The position numbers were made by a program, and so were the translations under genes. Positions 35,004 to 42,359 of a DNA stretch of 64,000 nucleotides are shown here, piece after piece. This DNA is from Candidatus [Bacteroides] periocalifornicus (GTDB lineage: Bacteria > Bacteroidota > Bacteroidia > Bacteroidales > CAJPTX01), in contig LIIK01000006.1 of the NCBI GenBank assembly GCA_001421095.1, positions 1 through 64,000 of the forward strand, written 5' to 3'. The notes under the pieces were generated by a model, which was not told the origin of the DNA, searched no databases, and saw only the letters and a program-made list of their open reading frames with translations. The first letter of the stretch is position 1. Every line of letters starts with the position of its first letter.

Positions 35004-35936
35004 CTACTGCCCCTGCAGCGTGGCGCGGAAGCTCTCCACGTGCCGCTCGCTTTTATCGGGGTACACGTCGGCTATGCGCACCAGTATCCCCGTCTCCTCC
35101 ACGTTGCCGAACTCTGGGTTCAGGGCGGTGCCGAAGGTGCGCATGGTGCTGGAGAGCCCTATGTAGGATTTGATGAGCGGGGGGATCTTCTCGCCGAAGT
35201 TGGCCAGCTGGGCGTTGAGGATCTCGAAGTTCTCCTTGTAGGTAGCCCCCGTGAAGATGCGTTCCATTTGGGCTCTGTCTATGCCGAGCTGCAGGGGGAG
35301 CTTGGGCCAAGCCAGGTGGTCGGGGTCCGGGAAGTAGCGTTGCAGGAAGTAGTGCAGCGTGTTGCGGGCCTGCTGATTGTAGTGGGTGTACATGGTTACC
35401 TTGCCGAAAAAGTACTGCACGTTGGGGTGCAGCACCACCAGCGCGCCGAGCCCGTCCCAGAGGTTGTCGAGGGCGTATATACCCTTCCGGCGTAGGCGCG
35501 ATGACTGGTACACAGGCTGCACGAAGGAGCGCCCCAGCTCTATGGTGTAGGGGAGGTACTGGGTGCGGAACTGCGGGGAGAACCCGAAGAGGTGCCCCGT
35601 GGCCATGGTGGGGCTCGCCGAGCCGCCCTCGCCCGGGAGGCTGTACCGATAGCCGCCGAGAATCATGCGTTCCTGGGGGTCCCATACCACGAGCTGATGG
35701 TAGGGATGCGCGCAGATGTCGAGGTCGTCAATATCCACCGATTTCCCCGTGCCCCCCCCAGCATCGCGGAAGGCCAGCTCACGCAGCCGTCCGAGCTCCC
35801 GCATGGTGTGGGGGGCCTCGTGCGCGGTGAAGGTGTAGATGTCAGTGCCCGCGTTATTCGCGTGGCGTAGGAAGTGCCTCGGTATGAGCTCCTGCTCTAT
35901 GAGCCGCGGGTCTACCGCATCGATGATCGTCTCCAT
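35004..35936 (-). CDS. GNAT-type acyltransferase, GlsB/OlsB-like (annotated 'hemolysin' family)
   Basis: 310 aa. It matches the pattern of a conserved Bacteroidota protein: RELAFRDAGGGTGKS, HPYHQLVVWDP, ILGGYRY, TIELGRSFV and NLWDGLGALVVLHP. In Bacteroides the family includes the N-acyltransferase that starts glycine-lipid synthesis (GlsB). That role here is inferred; no GlsA/PlsC-type partner is adjacent in this window. Promoter at 36156-36186 on the minus strand implies a leader of about 210 nt. Confidence 0.72.
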   Translation of the reverse strand: METIIDAVDPRLIEQELIPRHFLRHANNAGTDIYTFTAHEAPHTMRELGRLRELAFRDAGGGTGKSVDIDDLDICAHPYHQLVVWDPQERMILGGYRYSLPGEGGSASPTMATGHLFGFSPQFRTQYLPYTIELGRSFVQPVYQSSRLRRKGIYALDNLWDGLGALVVLHPNVQYFFGKVTMYTHYNQQARNTLHYFLQRYFPDPDHLAWPKLPLQLGIDRAQMERIFTGATYKENFEILNAQLANFGEKIPPLIKSYIGLSSTMRTFGTALNPEFGNVEETGILVRIADVYPDKSERHVESFRATLQGQ

Positions 35937-36155
35937 ATCATTCGCCCGTTATGGCCGCTGCCGCATCGCTACCCCGCCGCCCTCTACCAGGAGAATGCCA
36001 GACCAATGGGATTCTGCTCCCGGCCCTTGCCCCCGGGGCGGCGCGCCGTGTGGCTAGGCGTGCTTCCGCACCGTGCTTGGCGGTAGGGATGCCAGTGGGT
36101 GAACTCCCGTTGGCTTAGAGGGTTCTGCGCATTGGCATTCGGCTAATTACTACCG

Positions 36156-36186
36156 CGAAGGTAGCGGAATGCTAGGACAATAGCAA
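36156..36186 (-). promoter_or_regulatory. Promoter of the GlsB-like gene
   Basis: Minus-strand TTGC (36183-36186), 19 nt and TACCTTCG (36156-36163) fit the Bacteroidota consensus. It lies 220 nt upstream of the start codon at 35936. Confidence 0.65.
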
Positions 36187-36521
36187 GCGGTAGGGCTTGG
36201 GACTGTTGAATAATCAGCGGATTCCTGCGATGTGGAGGGGAAAACCTAGCGCGCAACATCAGTAAAAAACGGCAAAACGATGCGTGGCTACGGCCCTCGA
36301 TGGATGTTGAAGGGTGATATAAAACCCCTTTATCCGCGTGATGGAATGGGATCTGTTGGCTTTTAGCGCATGCTCTCGCGCTCCCAAGGACGTAGCGGCG
36401 CGGCGTGCAGCATCGCTATCTGCCCTTCACCGCATTCCCATATCTGGGCGCGGCAGCATGCCGCACCAACCCCTCCGCAATGCCGAAAGTAGGGGCGCAG
36501 CCCAATAATTCGCCCCACTTG

Positions 36522-36631
36522 CACCGCACCATCGCCGTACCATCGCCGTACCATCGTCGCTTCATCCTCGGATTTCGTGGCGAAATCCGAACATGAAGCG
36601 GCCCTGGTACGGCGATGGTATGGCGTTGATA
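36522..36631. repeat. Family A palindrome, copy A2
   Basis: Three units of the 11-nt CCATCGCCGTA type on the left lead into CGGATTTCG (36569-36577), a TGG loop and CGAAATCCG (36581-36589); the right arm carries GGTACGGCGATGG. Compared with A1, the arms hold several mismatches (e.g. TTCATCC opposite ACATGAA). Confidence 0.85.
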
Positions 36632-36788
36632 CAAGGATGGTGAACGCGTATGGTACGGGAAGTTCGGCAATGCTGATAGCCGATAGTGCGCGCCCCTGGA
36701 GCCTATAGCGTAGGGGAGTTGCCGAGCGTAGCGCGTCCCGGTATGCGTCCAGAGTGGTTGGTACATTGCAATGGCCTCCCCGCTGAAG

Positions 36789-36845
36789 CCCGGCTGTAGG
36801 GGTTGGGTCTTCGCGGATTTCGCGAAGATTCCCCCACCCATCGCC
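36789..36845. repeat. Family D hairpin D2
   Basis: GCCCGGCTGTAGGGGTTGGG, then TCTTCGCG-GATTT-CGCGAAGA, then TTCCCCCACCCATCGCCC. Same plan as D1, with a compensating change: GGGCGGGG/CCCCGCCC in D1 is GGGTTGGG/CCCCCACCC-type here. Confidence 0.7.
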
Positions 36846-36897
36846 CATACTCGAGGGCATATCCGCTCCGCCTATCTAATGCGTGGCCGCGGCGTTT

Positions 36898-36965
36898 GTA
36901 GCGACGTGGCGTGCCGCGTCGCGGTTTGGTGCCTTGTCCCCAATTGTTGCGGCGTGCTGCGTCGC
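36898..36965 (+). repeat. Family B hairpin B10 with half-arm
   Basis: Consensus element at 36898-36922, then about 28 nt and a half-element GGCGTGCTGCGTCGC (36951-36965). Confidence 0.88.
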
Positions 36966-37184
36966 GCTTAACTCTTTCCCTATCTCGCTTCGTGCCCGCT
37001 GCGTTGCCTTAGGCGTACCGCCCATCAAATGGTGGGGGTCAGGTAACCCCGAAACGGCCCCATAAACGGGGCGCGGGTGTCCCCATAAAATTTTTACCGA
37101 TGAGGGGAAAAATGGATTTGAACGGCTATTTTTCGCGATGTACGGCAGAAAATGGGCGGTTTTTTCGCCATTGGAACATGGGGT

Positions 37185-37215
37185 ATTGCATTGTCAGGAA
37201 AAATGATTATATTTG
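37185..37215 (+). promoter_or_regulatory. Promoter of the first susC-susD pair
   Basis: ATTG (37185-37188), 19 nt and TATATTTG (37208-37215). The spacer contains GGAAAAATG and closely resembles the second susC promoter at 42207-42237. Confidence 0.75.
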
Positions 37216-37322
37216 CAATTGAGATATGTCTAACTGATTAAAACACAAGAAGGAGGGAAGCTAGATAGACGAAACAAGCACGAGAACTTGGGGGCGGCAG
37301 AGGCGATGGATCAATCCCATTT

Positions 37323-37346
37323 ATGGCAAACCAAAAACAAAAGTAA
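37323..37346 (+). CDS. Seven-codon upstream ORF of susC1
   Basis: ATG at 37323 opens MANQKQK, then TAA at 37344-37346 shares its last A with the susC1 ATG (TAATG). The same mini-ORF with the same overlap (MANQKQA) precedes susC2. It may couple translation; expression is not shown. Confidence 0.4.
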   Translation: MANQKQK

Positions 37347-40300
37347 TGGCAAGCATGAGAAGATTCTTACTACTAAGCGTGGCTACCCTGTGGGCCTTCG
37401 CGGCGCTGGGGCAGCAGCGTACCGTCACCGGGGTGGTGACGAGCGCGGAGGACGGAAGCCCGCTCCCGCAGCTCTCGGTGATGCTCAAGGGCAGCACGCC
37501 CACGGGCGTGGTGACCGACCTAGATGGGCGCTACCGCATACAGGTGCCCGGGCCTGAGGCGGTGCTACAGTTCGTCTACATGGGCATGGCTACCCAGGAG
37601 ATCACCGTGGGCGACCGCTCCGAGATCAACGTGGTGATGCAGCCGGTGGACGTGGCTATAGAGCAGGCGGTGATCACGGGCTATGGGAAAACCGCGCGTG
37701 CGGCCTTCACCGGATCGGCCTCCACGCTCTCTGACAAGCAGTTCAAGGATAGGGTAGCCGCCAATCCCATCAAGGCTCTCGAGGGCACGGTCCCTGGCCT
37801 GCAGATGACCACGGGCACTGGGCAGCCTGGCGCGCCGGCCACCATCTTCATCCGCGGGCGCAACTCGCTGAACTCGGGCACCCAGCCGCTCTACGTGATA
37901 GATGGGGTGCCCTACCAGAGTGGTACAGTAGGCATTCGGGCAACCGAGGGGGTTCAAGTATCACCTTTAGCCACTCTTAATCCTGATGATATAGAGAGCT
38001 ACACGGTGCTCAAGGATGCCACGGCTACCTCCATCTACGGGGCGCGGGCGGCCAACGGGGTCATCGTGATCACCACCAAGCAGGGGAAGCAGGGGTCATT
38101 CAACGTCAATCTCACCGCAAGAGTAGGAGCGGAGATGATGCCTGCGTATGCCGAGGGGTATCATCTAGTGAATACCACGCAGTTTAAAGAGATGGTGGAT
38201 GAGGCTATAGCCAATTCCCAAGCAGATCCCAGGAGTTGGTTGAATAGGCGAACTAGCGGAGGATTCACAACTCTCGAGGATGCAAAGGATTGGGTTTACA
38301 GTAAAGTGTTGGGACGTCCTAATCCAAAGGAATGGGCCAATACGGACTGGATGAAGGAGGTAACTCGAGTTGGGCTAGTTCAGGATTACTCGCTGAATAT
38401 AAGTGCAGGAGGGGCTGGCGAACACTCGCTCCGCCACTTCCTCTCGCTTGGCTATACGAACAATCAGGCCGTAATACGCGGTAAGGATCTTGAGCGTTTT
38501 AGCTTCCGGTACAATATGAATCAGAAGCCAACACGCTACTTCCGGTATGGTATAAACCTCTCAGCTTCACAGTCCAATGTGAATGCAGGAGCGAGAGGAG
38601 GGTATTTTTCTGACCCTATTACCCAGGCACTCTTCTTGGCTCCAATTGCCCCGGTGCGCACAGCTACAGGTGAGTGGAATTTCCAGACATCGACTCGGGA
38701 GAATCCTGTAGCAATGCGCTCGAAGTATGGCGATAAGAACCAGTTGGCGATTCGTAAATTCTTGTTCGTACCCTTTATCGATATCATCATTCTTCCCGAG
38801 CTCGTCTTTACTTCTCGGTTGGGAGGTGATGTTTCTCTGGTTGATGAATTCGGCTACTGGTCGATGCTTTACTCACAGGGCCGCGCCATGAATGGCATGG
38901 GGGAAAACACGAGCAATATAGACCAGCTCTACACGTGGACTAATATGCTCAATTACAATGCCACATTGGCCGAACTCCATCATCTCAATGCAATGGTGGG
39001 GTGGGAGGCTCAGTACAACCATAGTAAGTATGCCTACCTTGCTGCGAAAGGCTATCCAGTAAAGGATCTTACAGATGTGAGCCTCGCTGCCACTCCATCA
39101 TCGGCTTCCACGGGGCGAGAAGAGCTGCGCTTGCAGTCTATCATCGGGAATGTTCAGTATGATTTCAGCGATCGCTACTTCATTTCGGGTTCGCTCCGTT
39201 TTGACGGATCTTCGCGTTTCCATCCGTCGCATTACTGGGCACCTTTCTGGTCGCTAGGGGTGAAGTACAATATCACGAAGGAATCCTACATGGAGCCTGT
39301 AGCGGGGTGGATGAACTTGATGCTCCGTGCTAGCTACGGTACATCGGGTAATCAAGCTGTGGGCAGCGGGTGGTACGCCTGGCGTGACCTCTATGCTTTC
39401 GGGCACAGCTACAATAATCGACCAGGTTCTTACCACTACCAGTTTGGCAACAAGGAACTCACTTGGGAGCGCACGCAGAAATTCAATGTTGGTTTGGATC
39501 TTGGGCTCTTCCAGCGAATCAACCTGACTGTAGACTACTACTATCATCTTACCGATGACATGGTATTCGAAGTGCCGATCTCCTATACCACAGGGCACAA
39601 GACTACTGATAAGAACATGGGACAGCTCTCCAATACGGGTGTGGAATTCAGCATCAGGGGTGAAGTTATCCGCACAGAGGACTGGAACTGGACTCTGACA
39701 TTGGTGGGGTCGCACAATCGGAATAGGCTTGAGAAGCTTAGCACAGACAAGCCTATAGAGGATGGATTTCGGTACTACCAGAAAGGCTATGATATCTACA
39801 CCTTCAAGCTGAAGGAGTGGGCTGGGGTTGATCCGCAGACTGGGCATGGGACATGGATTGACTCTGCCGGTCGGCCTACTGATAAGTATAATAAGGCACC
39901 TGAGTCTATAGTGGGTAGCGCGAGTCCGAAATTCCAGGGTAGTATTACCAGTGAGCTTAGCTGGAAGGGGATTGATCTCTCCGTCCAGTTTACCACTTCG
40001 CTCGGAGGGAAAATATACCTAAATAGTGCCCGCTATACCGAACAGTCAGGGGCTCGGATTGGTAGTAACTACACAAAGTGGGTATATGACCACCGCTGGA
40101 AGAAGCCTGGCGACAATGCCCTGGTGCCGAAGCTTACAGTACGAGATGCAGGGGCTGACGATTCACATTCGACACGCTACCTAGTCAATGGTAACTACTT
40201 CAAACTTAAGACGATCACTTTGGGCTATACCCTCCCAAAGGCTTGGGCGCAGAGGATCTTCACTAAGGGAATTCGTATTTACGTCACTGGTGAAAACCTC

Positions 40301-40423
40301 TACACATGGCATAGTCGCAAGTTCCGAGGATTTGATCCTGCAGGAATTGCGGCTGATGGCATTATGTTTTTCAACTATCCGATCCCAACCACGGTGGTTG
40401 GCGGAATCAATGTGAATTTCTAG
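37346..40423 (+). CDS. SusC/RagA-family TonB-dependent outer-membrane receptor (1)
   Basis: 1025-aa TonB-linked transporter. Signal peptide MASMRRFLLLSVATLWAFAALG, then a carboxypeptidase-regulatory-like N-terminal domain (about 22-105), the TonB-box region ending VITGYGK, plug domain (about 115-235; FIRGRNSLN, PLYVIDGVPYQ, DATATSIYGARAANGVIVITTK), and a 22-strand-type barrel ending in aromatic GGINVNF. Forms an import complex with the SusD-like lipoprotein downstream. Substrate unknown; no glycoside hydrolase, peptidase or ECF-sigma gene is adjacent. The first ~350 bp nearly match susC2; the rest diverges and is less GC-rich. Confidence 0.95.
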   Translation: MASMRRFLLLSVATLWAFAALGQQRTVTGVVTSAEDGSPLPQLSVMLKGSTPTGVVTDLDGRYRIQVPGPEAVLQFVYMGMATQEITVGDRSEINVVMQPVDVAIEQAVITGYGKTARAAFTGSASTLSDKQFKDRVAANPIKALEGTVPGLQMTTGTGQPGAPATIFIRGRNSLNSGTQPLYVIDGVPYQSGTVGIRATEGVQVSPLATLNPDDIESYTVLKDATATSIYGARAANGVIVITTKQGKQGSFNVNLTARVGAEMMPAYAEGYHLVNTTQFKEMVDEAIANSQADPRSWLNRRTSGGFTTLEDAKDWVYSKVLGRPNPKEWANTDWMKEVTRVGLVQDYSLNISAGGAGEHSLRHFLSLGYTNNQAVIRGKDLERFSFRYNMNQKPTRYFRYGINLSASQSNVNAGARGGYFSDPITQALFLAPIAPVRTATGEWNFQTSTRENPVAMRSKYGDKNQLAIRKFLFVPFIDIIILPELVFTSRLGGDVSLVDEFGYWSMLYSQGRAMNGMGENTSNIDQLYTWTNMLNYNATLAELHHLNAMVGWEAQYNHSKYAYLAAKGYPVKDLTDVSLAATPSSASTGREELRLQSIIGNVQYDFSDRYFISGSLRFDGSSRFHPSHYWAPFWSLGVKYNITKESYMEPVAGWMNLMLRASYGTSGNQAVGSGWYAWRDLYAFGHSYNNRPGSYHYQFGNKELTWERTQKFNVGLDLGLFQRINLTVDYYYHLTDDMVFEVPISYTTGHKTTDKNMGQLSNTGVEFSIRGEVIRTEDWNWTLTLVGSHNRNRLEKLSTDKPIEDGFRYYQKGYDIYTFKLKEWAGVDPQTGHGTWIDSAGRPTDKYNKAPESIVGSASPKFQGSITSELSWKGIDLSVQFTTSLGGKIYLNSARYTEQSGARIGSNYTKWVYDHRWKKPGDNALVPKLTVRDAGADDSHSTRYLVNGNYFKLKTITLGYTLPKAWAQRIFTKGIRIYVTGENLYTWHSRKFRGFDPAGIAADGIMFFNYPIPTTVVGGINVNF

Positions 40424-40453
40424 TTACAAACCTAAACAGCAGAGGCTAATATC

Positions 40454-41956
40454 ATGAAAAAGTTTTTTGTCTCGCTTTCTGTAGCGTTGGCTCTATGCTT
40501 AGGTTTTGGAGCCTGCCAAAAGGAAGCGGAAGTTTTTAGCTACGTAGATACGGATAAGGCGTTTGAAGATCTCGATGCAATAGACAACGCCACGATGGGT
40601 ATCTACCGAGACTTTGCCTACTATCGATTCTTTGGGCGAAATGTGCTGGCGATAGGTGACATGGCAGGACGCACTGGCGTTGCTTCCGCATCGGCAGGCC
40701 ACTTTGTCGCTATTAACGACTACACATTCAATGAGCGAACCCAGGATCTCGATCAGGTATGGGACGGTGGGTACAGAGTTATAGCAGGGTCGGTATATGT
40801 TATCCAGGGGGCTCAGAAGCTCCTTACAAGATACAAGGATGCGCTTTCCGATCCAAAGCAGGAGAGCGAGGCCAGGCAGGCCCTGTGCAGGCTGTACGCC
40901 GATATGTCGCAGGCATACGCTATGCGTGCTATGTCTGAGTTTGCATTGCTCAATATTTTTGCGCCTCCTTACAAAGGGCATCAAGGTGATCTTGGAATAG
41001 TCTTGCTTTCCGAATCTACACCACCCGACAAGTTTGCGCATGTATCACGCGCTACGGTAGGGGAGGGGTATGCGTCCGTGCTCTCATACATTGATAAGGC
41101 TATCGCTGCTTATGGAGAGTATGAAGCGAACGCCATAGCCCTGCAGACAGCCAAAGTGACCATTCCTTTCTACTATGATGCCAACTATTTTGGCTCGGGT
41201 GCCATCTATGCTCTTCAGGCTCGCGTTTACCTCTACCAAGAAGAATGGGATAAGGCTATTGAGGCTGGGAAAAACGCCTTGCAAGAGCAAGATATCGACC
41301 CAACTACGGCTACTCCACTTAATGGGGCTGAGTACCTCGCAATGTGGAAAAAGCTTTCTACCAATTCAGCAGAGCACATTTTCGTTCTGGCGAAATCTGA
41401 GGCCGATAACCTCTCTGCCAATGCGCTAAACACGCTGTATGGAGGCTATGAAGGTGAAACCCCTCTGAAAAGTAAGGGCTACTTTGCTGCGGGGACGAAA
41501 GATATACGCGCACAACTAATTGGCAATGTCGAAAGCAGTAATCCGAACGCAGAACAGCCGATAAAGTGGGGTGGGATTCCAGGCGCACAGGCAGTAAGCA
41601 ATATCCCGATATTCCGTGTGTCTGAGGTGATGCTGAACCTGGCAGAGTGCTACCTGAGGAAAGGGGATCTTACGAATGCAAAGCACTTTCTCAATTTTAC
41701 CGCACAGCGGGATCCTGATGTTGTAATGCCTTCAGATGCTAGCGGTTTAGAGACACTTCTGAAACATGAACGTGTGTGTGAGTTATTTGCAGAGGGCTTT
41801 GATTTCTACGATCTTCGCCGTTGGGGCGAGACGATAGATAAGGGAAACTCAGGAAGGTTTGACCTTGGTAATTTTGCCTACCCAATACCCTCTACAGAAG
41901 TCAACTCTGGTTTTGGGGTGGTACAGAATCCCGACACCTTCTGGTCTCCTAAATAG
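40454..41956 (+). CDS. SusD/RagB-family surface lipoprotein (1)
   Basis: 500 aa. Lipoprotein signal with lipobox LGFGAC (Cys21). TPR-rich SusD fold: N-terminal DAIDNATMGIYRDF, SQAYAMRAMSEFALL (first TPR) and the C-terminal ligand-domain motif LAECYLRKGDLTNAKHFLN with LLKHERVCELFAEGFDFYDLRRWG. Acts as the lid of the SusC1 transporter. 30 bp after susC1, so co-transcribed; a strong terminator follows at 41975. Confidence 0.93.
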   Translation: MKKFFVSLSVALALCLGFGACQKEAEVFSYVDTDKAFEDLDAIDNATMGIYRDFAYYRFFGRNVLAIGDMAGRTGVASASAGHFVAINDYTFNERTQDLDQVWDGGYRVIAGSVYVIQGAQKLLTRYKDALSDPKQESEARQALCRLYADMSQAYAMRAMSEFALLNIFAPPYKGHQGDLGIVLLSESTPPDKFAHVSRATVGEGYASVLSYIDKAIAAYGEYEANAIALQTAKVTIPFYYDANYFGSGAIYALQARVYLYQEEWDKAIEAGKNALQEQDIDPTTATPLNGAEYLAMWKKLSTNSAEHIFVLAKSEADNLSANALNTLYGGYEGETPLKSKGYFAAGTKDIRAQLIGNVESSNPNAEQPIKWGGIPGAQAVSNIPIFRVSEVMLNLAECYLRKGDLTNAKHFLNFTAQRDPDVVMPSDASGLETLLKHERVCELFAEGFDFYDLRRWGETIDKGNSGRFDLGNFAYPIPSTEVNSGFGVVQNPDTFWSPK

Positions 41957-41974
41957 AGCAGGATAAAAAATAAA

Positions 41975-42006
41975 AGCCCGGCAGCTAGTTCTGCCGGGCT
42001 ATTTGC
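41975..42006 (+). terminator. Terminator of the first susC-susD pair
   Basis: AGCCCGGCAG (41975-41984), CTAGTT, CTGCCGGGCT (41991-42000), then ATTTG. Same core as the second pair's terminator. Confidence 0.8.
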
Positions 42007-42206
42007 GTCAGGCGGTATTCTAAAAATATCGGGTAGAGAATTCTACCAAAGACTAGGGCCACGGCAAAAACCCTTTTAAGCGGTTCTGCTCTTCGCATCG
42101 CCCAGGCGTGCTGCGCAGTGTTTGCGCAGGGGACCGCCCGTTTTGGCTTGGAGGGAAGGCATTTCGCAGCTCATGGGCGCCCTTCCCGGGCAAAAAGGTA
42201 CCGCGT

Positions 42207-42237
42207 ATTGCCACCTCGGGAAAAATGCCTATATTTG
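42207..42237 (+). promoter_or_regulatory. Promoter of the second susC-susD pair
   Basis: ATTG (42207-42210), 19 nt and TATATTTG (42230-42237). It shares TATTGC, GGGAAAAATG and the -7 box with the susC1 promoter; about 120 nt upstream of the ATG. Confidence 0.75.
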
Positions 42238-42335
42238 TACCTGAAAAAACTGGATGTCTAACACGATTCAGGCGGCTGCGGTAGGAGGCGCGGCCGCTGC
42301 GCGCACGAGGAAAAGTGGTGTGAAATAGCCAATGA

Positions 42336-42359
42336 ATGGCAAACCAAAAACAAGCGTAA
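42336..42359 (+). CDS. Seven-codon upstream ORF of susC2
   Basis: ATG at 42336 encodes MANQKQA with stop TAA at 42357-42359, overlapping the ATG of susC2 (TAATG), as in susC1. Confidence 0.4.
   Translation: MANQKQA

Larger units (their letters stand above)
35937..37345. other. Long repeat-rich gap upstream of the first susC
   Basis: About 1.4 kb. Contains the GlsB-like promoter (minus), family A palindrome A2, family C-like inverted copy (about 36710-36740), family D copy D2, family B copy B10, two small CCCCATAAA hairpins (37057-37104) and the susC promoter. The longest ORFs here (up to 165 codons, minus) read through A2 and have no other protein feature, so they are not called. Confidence 0.8.
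41957..42358. other. Gap between the two susC-susD pairs
   Basis: 400 bp holding the terminator of pair 1, about 200 bp without a recognised element, the promoter of pair 2 (42207-42237) and its leader with the mini-ORF at 42336. Confidence 0.6.

Noticed and set aside
36363..36860. 165-codon minus-strand ORF reading through palindrome A2 (and a 141-codon one in another frame)
   Set aside because: It consists mostly of repeat sequence (RRWYGDG-type residues reflect the 11-nt unit), has no start signal or known domain, and a similar ORF over A3 is explained by the shared DNA.
41967..42003. Hairpin after susD1 as an attachment site or small RNA
   Set aside because: A GC-rich stem right after the stop codon, matched by the one after susD2, is best explained as a terminator.
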